Source: Diprion similis (lineage: Eukaryota > Arthropoda > Insecta > Hymenoptera > Diprionidae). Taken from it: 64,000 bases of DNA. Under the pieces are notes generated by a model. It was not told the origin of the DNA, made no database searches, and saw only the letters and a program-made list of their open reading frames with translations. Position numbers and translations under genes: made by a program. Where the stretch lies: positions 13,516,001 through 13,580,000 of the forward strand of contig NC_060116.1 in NCBI RefSeq assembly GCF_021155765.1, in the 5' to 3' direction. Positions 44,501-57,059 of this stretch are shown one piece after another (position 1 is the first letter of the stretch; every line of letters begins with the position of its first letter).

Positions 44501-47500
44501 TAAGATCGAGAAAACTATCAATCAAAATTCGATGATTCTTGGCGAAACTTGTTCATCGGGGGTTTTTGGCTGAAAGGGTGAAACCCTGATTTGACGAGCA
44601 AAAATCTAAAATCGATAACACTCGGAAGGGTGATTACATCGAGACAAATACCTTGACCGTCAATACTGTGCGTCAAAAATCAAATATCGTACTTTGAGCT
44701 GTACGTGATTCTGTACATGACTGGTTAATACATAAACAGATACATTATGTACGATATTATATGTATACTTATAGAGAGATCGATTAGCAAAGGTCTAGTC
44801 TCAGACTTGGAGCATTAATATTAATTATTCAGCTAACTGTTGGTATAATATACACACTGGCTTGTAATGGTTCTGTGGGGAGGATTCTGGGTAGTTAAGA
44901 GGGGTGCGCCGGGGTGAAAACGCGTCGTTCGCCCGGGCCAGCAGCCGCCCTTTTCGACGTCGACGCGATCCTCCTCTCGCCGCCAAGCCGTGGCAATCGA
45001 CCATCGCATATAATAAATATACGACTCTGCAATCATGCTAATGCGTACAGTCAGCACTGCACAGCACGAGCCTTCGACGAAATTAATATTCTCATACCTG
45101 AGGGCAAAACGGTTTTGGAACCCGATTATCGTCTTACTTATTAACGAGCTGTGAAAATCGTCGAGGTTCACCAGTATAATGCGTTCCACTCGTTACACAG
45201 TTCGTCTGATTGTTAATAAACTTTCCAACATTTCACGATTCTTTGAGTATACTTGAAACGAGTTCCCGTTATAAGGTCAATTACGGGGATGTAAGGTCGG
45301 AATTATCGGAATATTTTCCCAATCATCTTATCACTGTTCCTCCGACTAGTTCAGGCGTAAACAATAGTGTGTAATAAATGAAATTTTGCTTTCAGGTAGC
45401 AGCTGCGAGACCGAAGACAGCGAGCAATACGTGCCAGAATTTCATCACATATCAAGTTAGTGTATGAGAAAATATTTTGTAGTCTTATCTAGTTTATCAT
45501 TGAGACAGAACATAGCAAACATAGCTAACGAGTCTTAACGCGTGCGTTTGCAATAACGTTCAAGAAGCAATTTCCAAGCTAATAGAAATTCGACGGAAAC
45601 TACGTGCCGGATTTCTCACATACGTTGATTGCTTGTATACCCAACTGCATCCATGCAGCGGTTTCAACGTCATGACAGGATTCGATAATCAAATTTCTGT
45701 ATACGGAGATTAGATTATCGTCAAGCACGTCGGGACTCTGGATTTTCCATGATTTTTTACACACCGATCAAGGGTCGCTTCTCTATTTAGCAAAGTCAGA
45801 GCCTCGGGTTGGTAAAAAGAAATATAGACAGGTATATGAAATTTAGCCGGAGGACTCGGGGCCAAGGACCGAACGCTTTATTAAAAATTAAGCCCTTGGG
45901 TGATTTTTTAAACAAGCACCGGCGTATGTTGACTTCCATCCATCCTCCTACCCCTCATCCTCAGCCTTCGTCCCATTTCGCCTCACCCCGTGGCTATCGA
46001 TAGCGCGGATTACACTGAGAAGCACTTTATGTATTAAACCAACAATTGGTGAGTATCTTTTTCAACGATTTTTCCGATGTATTTTCTACGTTTTATTTCT
46101 CTTCAAAAAAAAAAAGCAAAAAGAAAAAAGATTTTAGCAACAGCTTTTTTACCCGACGTTGAATTTTCTGCACGTGAGAGGTTTCCCTCGATGGCATGAT
46201 TTAACGGATTTATTGAATTCATGTTAAATAAACGAAACCATAATTTCCTTTTTAATCACATTTTCTACACCTCACATGTTTTTCATTACTTTTTTTTCTC
46301 TCTTTTCGCTAATCCTCGTTTACATACGAGGAATTAATGTTCTCGCATAACGTTGTGTCCATACACAGTATGTACACGTACACACCGTAATACAATATAC
46401 TATACGGCTTATATCATCAGCACACGCCTCGGCAGTGCAAATAGCCAATGGCGCTGATCGCGTGGTTCGCTTATTTTGCGTTAACAAGCAGGGTAAATTG
46501 TCCAGGGGTAGCGAATTAACTGAATTATCATCATTATCAGCGCTCTTAAAATCTGAAGCAATATTGACTCGTGAGGCTGATGAATCTGGAGAAAGAATCT
46601 AACGTTAAGAAATTATGAATAAAACATGAATTTAAACAAACTAAAATTCAATTGCCGACACTCAGATTTCTCTCCGCCAAAAACAAAAAAAAAAAAAAAA
46701 AAAAACATACAACGAACGACCAGACGCCATATTTGACAAATTTTGGCGCATGGATGGCTCGCAATGGACACACTGTACCTGATGTATCTAAAGTGCCTAA
46801 GAGCCAGACTGATGATGAGTGAAATACGAAGAAGAGCAATAAGCGGGAGGGGCGGGGGCGGCTACTGTTTACAAATATAACGATAGCGAGGGGATTCAGT
46901 CGACTTATGCTTCCCACGACCCGCGTTTGTTTGATTTATTAACAGCCCCCCCGTCGAATTGCTACCCCCAACCCCCTGCCGACCCCTATTTTCTCCCTTT
47001 TCTACCCCTAGACCCACCCCCCTTCACTCCGCAACACCAGCGACGACTCGACTCTTCTTCCGGTGGGACACGCGCCACCATAATACACGGTGATGCTGAC
47101 GGATCGCGCTTAGAATTGAAAAGGTTTTTGCTCTTCTGTATAAAGATTCGTTTGCACGTGTAATTAATTGTATTACATAACGTTTTACGTACGATAATGC
47201 CAAATCCCGTATTTTACACACTCAGATTTCGCAAATCATGCTTCATGGTCTCTATGGTCATGGAGTCCTGACATGTTTTGATGGACTTGACTTGTATCAT
47301 GGTGTCTTGACACCAGTGAAAAATCTTGTATGTTATTGTTCAGGTGGTGGGGTGAAACAGGAAGCAGCTGGTAACTGCAGACGAAGTGCTGTGGTGGAAA
47401 GTACGGAAGTGACTGAGGTCACGGAGACACCGGAAGCGAGCTATCATCCGCAGTACAACTCCGCCTTGCAGGCTCATTCCCATTCGCAAAGCAACAATTT

Positions 47501-50500
47501 CTTGGATCTCAGCCCAGCTACGCCAGCTTCTTGTTACGGGTATAAGGAATTCTTTTTACTTTATCTATACGAGGTCTTTGGTTCGCGTAAGTAACTGGAA
47601 TCCACCAATTTTGTCACTTTGAAATTAGAGTACTCGATGAGAATGGCTGTATGATAATTTTTACTTTGTGGTTCATGATCAAATAGCTAATCAATGCTAC
47701 TTTAGTGACAATGTGTGATCGTATATCTAATCTCTAAGAAATGACCTGTTGCTTCGCTGGACAAAATGGCATTTCACCATTCCGAACATGAACTTAAACG
47801 ACAGGGAAAAAAAATGCTCAAGCTTTCAAGTTTGAATCGTGGTCGAATGATGGAAAGTCATTTGATCTAACCCTCATGTCTGACGTCAAAGAATTTGGCA
47901 TTAATACTTTCTTCCAAGTCGTAGAACCGTTTGAAAAAATCGACATACGTCGTTTCCTTTTGCAGCAGTAATCGATTGACTTCCCAACGAGGTAAATCAG
48001 GATCAAAAAGTATCGCGGTCAAGGAGGAACCGACGGATCGAGGTTACATCGAGCCAACCAGCACCGTGACTACCCTGTCTTCGTCAGGACCTGCCGAGCA
48101 CAACGGTGAGCTTATGATCATTCCGATCTATGTTCTCTTGTATTGTGATGTAGAATTCTACTCAGAAGACTGTGGAAGATGAGAGGAAATCGTCTTTCAG
48201 TGTCGTTTTCTGGCGGGCGATGAGCATTCGTTGACAACGATCGTTTGTTGCTCGGACCCTCTTACGCTCGGCTTACCATAGCTAATACAAACAGCGATAC
48301 ATTTGAGCGAGTAGTGCACGAGGCCATTGTGGCGTAGAGCAATGATTCAACGATCATATAAAGTCAAGTAATCGAATCCCCTCGCTGGATCGTTCGGCCA
48401 CTCATCCTTGGACCGTGACGAATCACTGGACAAAGGAACCACCGCGTCCCCAGTCCCATCCCGATGATCCTATGCCTCCACCACCCCGGCGACAACGCAG
48501 TAAATAACCATCGCGAGACACTCCTCGGATTTGCACGTGTCAACCGTCCCTTCTGCACCCGCACGTCGTTCATCCATACGTCAACGTGCGCCGCATCCAT
48601 TGGTATACAGACTCGACTTCTGACATAATCATTAAGAGAATATCCGATGCACATCCGTTCCGCATAATCTCGTGCATGTGACCTAGCTATGGATCCAGTG
48701 ATTCTTAGCCGTTTCCGGAAATCAGACGATTCGATTGTCACCATTCTTCATATCCTATTTGATTAACGCTCGCTGAGAATGTTAAAAATTTGCTTAAAAC
48801 CACGTCAGGTCATTTGTCGTCAAGCTCAAACTCTGTATATACGTGCAATTCTTATCACGAGGTTTGAAAATTTGCCAAGAAGCTTTTGCAGCTTCTAGAA
48901 GTTCATCAGAAAGCGAGAGGATTTATCGGGGGTGAAAATAATTCTAGTAGCGAAGACTGCGTACGGCGAGCATGACCAGGTGCAGGATGATGATTGTGCC
49001 TTTGTTTGGAGCGCGTATCCGTGCCGTGAATTCCTCCGACCCACCTGCCCCTATTTAGTCCGCCATTCCCTGGCTAGGGGCTGATTAATTAGTGAGGCGC
49101 ATTAACAACCTCCCTGACTCGTCTCCTCCTCCTCCTCCTCCTCCTCCTCCTCCGACATCATCGTCTTCTATCTCGGTCTCTCGCCCAGGGTAGTAACTAA
49201 AGGCATACGTGTAGGTGAAGCTTCTATCTCTCTCTCTCTCTCTCTCTATCTCTCTGTAGCAGGGTACAAAAAAAGCTCGAAAAACGGAGAGCCACCCCTC
49301 CGTGCAGGCGCAGTGCCGTAGCGACGAACGGCGAGGATCCGACCCGGGCGCGTCAACTCAATTATACATACGCGACCCGACATGCCAGGAGCGTCGAGGG
49401 GTGAAGGGTGGAAAACCGTAGCGAAAAAGAGGAAGAGTTCCTCCCCGTACATCCAGCTTTCTCTCTCTCTTTCTCTTTTTCTCTTTCTCTCTATCTATCT
49501 AGTTTTTACTTCTCTCTCTCTTTCTCTCTCACATTTTCATCTCTCCCTTCTCCTCTATACACGCGCTGCGATTTGTACCGATGAATTTTTCATATGCGCT
49601 TTCAGCAGCCCCGCTGTTACTTCTCGCTGCTCTTTTTCCTGTCCGGTTCAACGCGAAACTGGAAGATGTTAAAACCTCTCTTGTTACCGGACGGAAAATC
49701 AACCGGACCAACAGAAGAAACAACTTTGCTTACTTCGAAACGGGTTAAATTACTCAAGGTTTATCCAATTCGAAAAGGATCACGGTGATCCAACTATTGA
49801 TCTAAACATGCACTACCTTAATCGACTAAATCAAAAGTCTCGGATTCTCTTGGGCAAAATTTTCTTCCTTATTCCAGTTTTTCAATATGGGTTAAACAGA
49901 CCCAGCATCTTGTTCTAGCTTCTGATTCTCCTTTTCCCAGACAGTGTATCCTGATGTTTACTATCACCGGAAGTCAAGCCGTACATATAGATGTTCCCTA
50001 CCTGCCCATCCGCACAGCGTCGCTTCTTCCTTGGTACTATGCACTGTGTAATCATGAGGTCGGAGGTCATATTGGTTGTATAAGTATGAGTGCAAGAGGT
50101 ACTGATCTCAATCCCTGTACATCATATTCGACGTCAATATTCTTCCGGTGAAATGATAAAAACGTTGAGAAATTTGATCCTGTAATTATTCGGCAGGCTG
50201 TGTGACTGGTATAGAGTAAAAAGGCCCGCGGAAGTTGACTTTCAATATTCCCGACAGCGCAGCGCACGAACCTTAAACGGATTATGAATTGCGAATAGCT
50301 TTTTTCCGATCGCTGATCGCGGGCTCTTGGAGGGGGTCGCGTGCGTTGCGTGCCGCAGAGCTTTTCATTAATGTACATATCTCCGAGGCGTCTGGATCTT
50401 CCAGGACTACATCCCCCGATAACAGACACCGCGGTCTTATACCTCGGCTTTGAATATCGAGCAATTTCCTGCCGATGTTACTTCGACGAGCTGTTTTCCT

Positions 50501-53500
50501 TGTCGCGAAACGTGAGTGCAATTGTTATTACCCGCCCTTGTTGCTCACCCCCAGACACAAGAAACTTCACGTCGCCTTGTCTCGGTTCATGCGATAAGCT
50601 TTGAAAATCTCCGACAAGTTTCTAACTTTGATCCTTCACAAAATCTTGCACAATAAAAGTCAATAGACATGCGACCTTGATATTCAAGATGGTAACTTCT
50701 GAATGATTGCATCATAAGTTTTTACTGCGAACTTACACTTTGGCTGAAGTCTTACTGAAACAGGACAATAACTAGAGCAATATTGATACTGCTCACTTCT
50801 TGTTCTTATCTTATTTTCAATATTCTTTACTCATCAACGCTCTGAAATCTTATATAAAACGTCTCGCATAACTGATTAATCCCCGCTAATGATCTTAAAT
50901 CACCTCTTTCGTTATACTGGAAGTTTTGCGCTGTAGTGATCAGAGTTGGGTTGTTAATGGATAACGTGGCAGGTGATTTGCTGACAGTCAGCTCGATTAA
51001 GGTTATAAAATACCGTAATGACATATTTTTAGTAGTTCTAAGTATATACGGATGTGTGGAATGCATCATTCGACGGTGTTGACTCACTTGCATATTGTTC
51101 ACATCAAAATCAGTATATCATCAAGTCCAAAACCTTCCACAGAAATCAACTATGAAGTCTAATTTCATTAAATATTAAGATTTTTAATAGGTATCAGAAA
51201 TCGTATATTTTTCAATAGCAAGTAGCACAACCTTCAAGGTACATCAAAATCGAGGTCTGTTATCAAAGAAGAGCTGCTGCACCATCTCCGGGCAGTTTAT
51301 CTCACATAATCCACACAATTACAGAAGCAATCAGCAGGAGGGTTGAAGCGGGGCTGTTTTACTTAGTAGCCGCAAGTAAACGCCGTTGAGCAAAGTTTAT
51401 ATACGTTAACCTGTCGACGAGTTTGGAGCGTCGGGGAAACCCGGAGAAACTGAGGGTAGTTGTAGGCTGAGCGGAGGGATGGTTTGCGGTTAGTTTCAGA
51501 TTAAAATTAATCGCGAGTTGATGAAAACGGCCGTAGGTATGCCGACGCATCGTTCGTAAAATGGACGAACTCGGGGTTAGTCGAGGCTAACGGGGCTGGT
51601 CAGTCATCCCCATCGGCCAGACCACTTGCTCACTCTCAACCCCAGCTTTCCAGCTTTACAGCTTAACAACTGAGCTTTCTCTATCCTCCATCACCCTGAT
51701 TCCGCAGCCCTTCGCGATCCTTCAATTATTCACGGTAACACCCAGTGCTGGCTACTCCCTTCTCGGTATTTTACGCCCGGTTAAATGGTCAGCATTTTTT
51801 CGCTCTCTTACACCTGAAACTGAGACTACATGACTTGGTTGGCAACATAAATGACTTATAGAAATGGCACGGAAAGTTGGGAGACTTTTAAAAATGTTTC
51901 TTCAGAGCGTCTAACACTGTGCTTATATCATCGGGAAGACACCTTTTTTTACATCCTGACCAGAGAAAAGTCGGTTTCAGCGTTTCAAAGAACCAAAGAC
52001 TGTGATTCTCAGGATCAGAGGAGCTTGGCGGACGCAATTTCTGATTAAAACAATGATTCCGTTGTAAAACCTCGGCTTGCCATTGTAAAACCATCCCCTT
52101 GCATCAGCAAAGAAGATTATATGAAAGGGTTAAACTCCAGGCAGACAGTCTCTTGAATAATATACTACCGGATTTTACCAGACCTGCGTTGCTGCAGTCC
52201 ACGTGCAATCTGCTGGTGTAACAGCACCGGTATACTTCTAATTACTAATTATTATTAAGTAGATTTTAAACTGTACCGAAATCTGCGACCCCACCCACAT
52301 AATTTCATGCCTGTAACTCTGAAGGTGATTGATTGATCACCTTCGTTCACTGTGCATATATGGTGTTGGATATTCTGTTCACCGATTAAAGAAATGTGTA
52401 TAATCATTTCTTAGATATCGTGGATCATGACGGAGGAGAAAAACTGCGAACTTTCATCCTACTATCAGAAAATTTTTTTGTTGTGAAATTTGAACCTTTA
52501 CTGGAAGAAAAATCTGATGGCAGACTTCAATAGCTCATTATTTAGTGCCAATCTAACAATATCTGTTGCGTTGGATTTTACTTGCCGACTCCAAAAATTG
52601 TTCCACGGTGCTCAACTTCGGCTGATTTTGATTAATTTGAATACCACCATTTTTTATGGTGTCCCAATCTTCAACAAATGCCAATCCAATAAAATTTGCC
52701 AAATGTTTTACCATCAGGAAGCAGCCTGGTCTATCAACCTTCGCAGCAACAGCAACAGCAGCAGCAGTATTCCAACGGAACTGCGCCAAGGGAGTCTAGA
52801 AGTTCTCCAACATCAAGCCGGCCGACGAGCGCCTCCTCGGCAACGTCCCAATGGCCATCGGTGGCACCCCCTTCGAGCACCGAAGGGTACGCAGCGCGTC
52901 AAGAGACTGCTTGGAACGCGGACATCTACGCGAAGCGCAGCGTAACACCGACGTGGACCGAGCTTGGAACGCCATTGGAGACGCGGACTTCGAGCACCTC
53001 CGCCACTTCCTGGGACCGACAGTCCTCCTGCTACCAGAAGAGGACCTCACCCACTCCTTGGAGTTCGGATTACGCTAAGAGGTCACCAACCGCCACCCCC
53101 TCACCGTGGGGTGAAGTTGCCGTTGGGTACCAACAGCAGAGAAGAGGTTCCCTTCAACTATGGCAGTTCCTTGTCGCTCTTTTGGATGACCCGGCTAATG
53201 CACCTTGCATAGCGTGGACCGGACGTGGAATGGAGTTCAAGCTTATCGAGCCGGAAGAGGTGAGTGTCTCGATTCCATCACTCGGTCATCCGCGGACTTG
53301 GGCTTTTCAGGGTCTGATGTTAGAATAGTTCAAACCTCTAGCAGCGATCGGTGGTGGTAGGGATTAATTTTGATCACATTTTCACGCAGGTCGCGAGGAG
53401 GTGGGGCGTCCAGAAGAACAGGCCTGCAATGAACTACGACAAGCTAAGCAGGTCTTTGCGGTACTATTACGAAAAGGGGATAATGCAGAAGGTAGCTGGC

Positions 53501-54328
53501 GAACGGTACGTTTACAAGTTCGTCTGCGATCCAGAGGCCCTCTTCAACATGGCCTACGGATCAGGCAGTACCACTGCTGGTGTTCCCACGGAAATCCAGA
53601 CCACCGGTGTTAGGAGCAGCCATTCTGCCGTTGCGAAGACCACTTCTACCACCGAATCCACGGATTTGGGAAAGCACAGCTCAGCTGGATATGGTGACGC
53701 CGTTTTGGCAATGTACTCCAACACCGCTGCAGGTAATATTCACGGAAATTCTACCAGCTTCGTGATTTGACTCTTCACCTTTTTCGGAAAGTCTTCCAGT
53801 AGTAGATCTCAGGATGAAGTCATAACGCTTCCATCCCATAATCATACCTGTCTGCTCGCAGTTTACGGAAGCCACAGTCTACATCACCTGCATCAATACC
53901 TGGGCAGTGCGAATGAGGGCTTCAAAACACCATCGGCAAGGTATCCAGCGCACTATGCACACCAGTATACCAACAACAACCACCACCACCACCATCATCA
54001 CCCCTCGACGGCTTACACGGAGTCATTTTTGAACTACGGTCGGCTTTCTGCACACGATTTCTCGCTGGATGTCAGAGCCCACGAGTCTGGGAGGACCAGC
54101 AGCGGTTACCATCAGAGTACCGAATCCTCGACGTTATCGGCCGGGACCAGAGAAATTGATACAGACAGAACTCGGGCCTCTGAAACGACCGGCGTTGATG
54201 CTGCGCGCGCCCAATTATCGGCCACCAGCGTTACCGACACGCAAGCACCGCTGCTCGATGGCAGTGCAGGCGCGAAACTCGATCAAACGTCGTATCACTG
54301 CCTAGGAGTCGGCAGCTGCGTGTGTTGA
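33521..54328 (+). CDS. Ets96B: ETS transcription factor, PEA3/ETV1 subfamily (Ets96B-like)
   Basis: Nine coding exons: 33521-33580, 40368-40458, 42313-42366, 45396-45455, 47344-47539, 47966-48105, 52718-53259, 53390-53732, 53862-54328 (650 aa). The ETS DNA-binding domain covers residues 344-426: [14 protein letters not shown], then [20 protein letters not shown], then [20 protein letters not shown] and [16 protein letters not shown]. It includes the recognition-helix arginines and is nearly identical to ETV1/ETV4/ETV5. The N-terminal [10 protein letters not shown] resembles the end of the PEA3 acidic activation domain. Two sumoylation-type motifs, VKQE (92-95) and VKEE (172-175), match the regulation known for the subfamily. 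There is an 8-Gln run (210-217), a 7-His run (536-542), and a long Ser/Thr-rich tail. Alternative 5' exons are possible. The protein is nuclear, with the GGAA-core DNA-binding preference of its family. Confidence 0.92.
34452..34728 (-). other. Exon-like antisense ORF in ETS intron 1
   Basis: On the minus strand an open stretch of 92 codons is bounded by an acceptor (CGTATCTTATAG) and a strong donor (GTAAGTGTG). It includes [17 protein letters not shown] and [14 protein letters not shown]. It is GC-rich compared with its flanks. I do not recognise the peptide, and no partner exon was found. It may be an exon of an unseen minus-strand gene, a decayed copy, or a conserved non-coding block that happens to be open. 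Confidence 0.3.
37205..37399 (+). repeat. Two copies of a dispersed repeat
   Basis: Two adjacent degenerate copies (about 37205-37318 and 37319-37399) share the pattern GTCGCTGAT-ACGA-TC, then AATTCAAAA, then GG-ACCCA-ATGG. A third copy lies at 44418-44560 in another intron of the same gene. It is non-coding. Confidence 0.6.
37400..37638. mobile_element. Fold-back (MITE-like) element in ETS intron 1
   Basis: The left arm from ATCGAGTGACC to TTTTCAGTTGTTAAA is mirrored by TTTAACAGCTGAAAACTG to AGTCACTTGAT at the right end. The arms are about 56 bp, imperfect, and enclose an AT-rich core. It abuts the dispersed-repeat pair. No ORF is present. Confidence 0.7.
38113..38152 (+). repeat. ACTAG pentanucleotide tandem array
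   Basis: About eight near-perfect copies of GACTA/ACTAG lie in ETS intron 1. Confidence 0.9.
39995..40032 (+). repeat. AC dinucleotide microsatellite
   Basis: About 18 uninterrupted CA units lie near the 3' end of ETS intron 1. Confidence 0.95.
40700..40735 (+). repeat. GA-rich microsatellite
   Basis: An interrupted GA run (GAGAGAGAG with GTGAG breaks) lies in ETS intron 2. Confidence 0.8.
41491..41541 (+). repeat. CT dinucleotide microsatellite
   Basis: About 20 CT units are followed directly by TTTGCAG in ETS intron 2. The tract looks like an extended polypyrimidine tract with an acceptor, but the sequence after it is not a phase-compatible coding exon. Confidence 0.9.
42979..43051 (+). 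tRNA. tRNA-Lys(TTT)
   Basis: This is a full cloverleaf of 73 nt. The acceptor stem GCCCGGA pairs with TTCGGGC, followed by discriminator G. The D-arm is AGCTCAGTCGGTAGAGC. The anticodon loop is CTTTTAA (anticodon TTT), with stem CAGA/TCTG. The T-arm is CAGGGTTCAAGTCCCTG. A T-run just downstream (AAATTTTTTA) suits Pol III termination. It lies in ETS intron 3, in the same orientation as the host gene, and has no intron. Confidence 0.97.
43561..43592. repeat. TA-rich microsatellite
   Basis: A TATATA run with GTATA and CATATA interruptions lies in ETS intron 3. Confidence 0.85.
44418..44560 (+). repeat. Dispersed repeat, third copy
   Basis: This is a degenerate copy of the repeat at 37205-37399. 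It contains CGCTGATCACGAATCTGAAG, then GGATCCAACATGGTGGATG, then a CGAAACTTGTTCATCGG segment matching CGATGAAACTTAGTACATT. It lies in ETS intron 3. Confidence 0.6.
48106..52717 (+). other. ETS gene intron 6
   Basis: This 4.6-kb intron splices exon 6 directly to the exon holding the polyGln and the start of the ETS domain. It holds a TCC/CTC trinucleotide array (49123-49153) and CT-rich runs (49229-49247, 49463-49540). A GC-rich block at about 48360-48740 has an antisense open frame of doubtful meaning. No extra in-frame coding exon is supported. Confidence 0.6.
49123..49153 (+). repeat. CTC trinucleotide microsatellite
   Basis: About ten CTC units lie in ETS intron 6. Confidence 0.9.
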
Positions 54329-57059
54329 GATTACCGGTCGTTCCGACGGACTTTTAATCGACAGGAAAAAAGTCGATTGTAAATATTGCGCAACACCCTG
54401 GGATTGAGGTTGTCGTAATTGTGCGCTTGGTCGTGCATGGCAACGATAATTACTTATAGTAATAGTGTCCGAAATCAGTATGAAATTCTATAATAATATA
54501 GAATAATCTCGATCTAGTCGACGCAAAACTTTGTGATTTATTTATTTTATTGTTGCTGTCAAGCGTGATGATTACCACACGGTAATAGTGTTATCGCTTG
54601 CGGGATAGGTTTATTAACAATTAATTAATTAATTAATGTAACGATATTATTTATTGTGTAAATAGAATAAATTTCTTTATCAACGCTCACATTAACTATA
54701 AAGTATACGATGAAGTTGCCGTAGTTGCTGAAGAATAGGCGGTTTTCATGTCCCCATCATCAACTTTCTCAGTTGTGGAATTGATCGTCCTTTAGTTTAT
54801 TTCTGTCCCTATACATGGCACCTTTTAAAGTATGCTAATAAAAAACATCAAATAAATGAGTCAATGTTTAAAGAGAAAAATGAGGCGATCGTAAAAGTAT
54901 TTAGGTATAATTATAGCGACACTATGAAACACCGAATTATACCGATGAGCTCATATCAATTTTGTGTTAAAGCATAATTCGTCGAGATTATTCTGGCTCT
55001 CCTTACATTTGGTCATATGTTAATTTCAATGATGCGATTGCTAATCTAAGGCTGTGTATTCGAATCCGTGTGTAGGTGCAGAGATATCTGCTTGGACGTT
55101 GGTCGAATATAAAAAGAAGATATAACAGTCAACCAATATCACCGCGACATAGGAACTTACCTGAACACTTGTGGCCGTGACATAATAACGGGCAGAAGTA
55201 TCGCGAAATACTTTTCTCGATTACCTCAATTTTAAACAGCGGGTCGTGTTACTTGGTAAAAAAAAAAAAATATGCTACTGGATTTAATTTTTTAAGATTT
55301 CAGATAGCTCAATTTTGACATAGGAATTTATTCGAACCAGGAACCTGCGGTAAACTAGATGTTATTGCGAGCATCTAGATGTCAAACGAATTCGCCATAT
55401 GCGAGTTTCGCAATTGAGCCAGAAAAATACTCTTGGAAAAATTCTCTTATTATCTTATCTGACCATCTTCACTGTACTGAATATTATCTTTCGATATATA
55501 CTTGGCACGTGATATTCATGAAAACGTTTATAACAGTGTTGTATTTATATTTAGTACACGTGCGAGACTACATAGGTACATACGTATAATACATATTCAC
55601 AAATTTCTAAATACTTTCGAATGATACTTGCAGATATTCCGTGGATGACGTAATATATCGCAGTTTGGTATATTTTTGGTTCTGACACAATTCATGCACG
55701 CGCTAAGCGGCCGGTCCCGCTGCGATGTTTACATGCCTGCGTCTCTTTTGCACGCATGAAAACCTCGCGAAACTCTCTCTTTTTTCCTTCTAGCTCTTCC
55801 ACGGTCTAACCGCCCATTGGCGAGTATTGTAGTTGCTGATTCAAACCGCCTCGTCTGTGAGAGAGAAAGAGAGTGAAAAAGAAAGAGAGAGAGAAATAGG
55901 CCTAGTCGGCTAGCATCGATCCGGCACACGACACTTCTACCTACGTATATATCTGTTGACTGCTCACGTTTACCGGTTAGTATTAAAAATAATATGCTGC
56001 ACGTACTTTGTCAGTCTTGAACAAGACCTCGCAGTGGATGATCGAATCCGAAGTGCGTCAGTGTTATTAAGTGTTCTGTGTCCAAATACAACACCAAGGA
56101 TCTTATATACTTCCTATTTTACCTGTCATTCTCTGAGGTGAGTGATGATGAATTTTTTTATTTTTTTGCATAAACTGACCATCGTACACATTCTTTAACT
56201 CAGTTATAATATACGCGATCACATTTTTTTTTCCATCTTTTTTTGCATATCGAAATAATCCCTTCAAAAATAGATCCACGGATTCTTCCGTCTATGATAT
56301 CACTTGTTTCAATTTACATTCGATTTCGATGTTTATCTAAATATTCGTTAAGGGGAATTCTTATGCAGTATGTATCTAGATTCTCTGTGTAAAAAGTTCG
56401 TGTGGTTCTATAAGGGAAAAATAAATTTAAGTCCAATAGTTTTCAAACGAAAAAGAGTCAAAGTTGACCAATCACAGTTTACCTCAGCATCGAGCGACGG
56501 TCGTAACAGCCAATCGGTGAGGTTTGAATTTTAAAGAAGAACTTTGATTGGCAGGTTCGAACCAGATTTCATTTAAGAACTGTTTGACGCTAGAAATCTT
56601 GGGTTCTATAACTTTTTCTGAGTTTTATTATACGGAGAAAGTGCCCATCAGAGTAGTACGCGCAATTTTAAAATGTCGCATAGCCAGCTCATTGACAGTC
56701 ATATTGAGTGACACCCACGTATTTTGATTCAATTGCGTCGCCTACTTGGATTCTTGTAAAGACGAGAAGCATTCAAACCATGTACGCAATCGCACCGTCC
56801 AAATATAGTAGTGAGTTCACTGCTTTGGAGAAGTTTCGCGTTCATTTCATCGATCCGTCTATCTCGCTGAGAGCTCGCTTATTTTAATACGTCTTGCTGT
56901 TTCAAGTTCTGGTACTTATTGACAGTGACGTAAGCGATAACCCCGCATCATATCTTAAGTGAAGCATGCAAAAATGTGCGAATATAAACCAGATTATTAC
57001 AACGTATCTGCATTCGAATTCACAGGGTAACAGCTGATAGCGTTCGCTGAATATTCACG
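54329..57059. other. ETS 3' UTR and promoter side of the next gene
   Basis: After the ETS stop, AATAAA signals lie at about 54667 and 54850. A hairpin (AAGCG...GATTACC / GGTAATAG...CGCTT) lies at 54564-54599. A TTAA tandem run lies at 54619-54637, and GA-rich runs at 55856-55895. A TCAGTG initiator-like site near 56058 with a GTGAGT donor at 56139 may mark a non-coding first exon of the downstream gene. It would splice to an acceptor at about 57025, but this is inference. CCAAT motifs occur at 56469, 56511 and (reverse) 56548. Confidence 0.45.

Noticed and set aside
48364-48744. 126-codon antisense ORF in ETS intron 6
   Set aside because: No matching splice sites, no recognised motif, and the GC-rich block explains the absence of stops.
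49943-50032. Extra ETS exon in intron 6 (open frame with [11 protein letters not shown] after an acceptor)
   Set aside because: It starts in phase 1, but the available GT donors end in a phase that does not fit the next exon (which needs phase 1). Skipping it gives a perfect join from 48105 to 52718.
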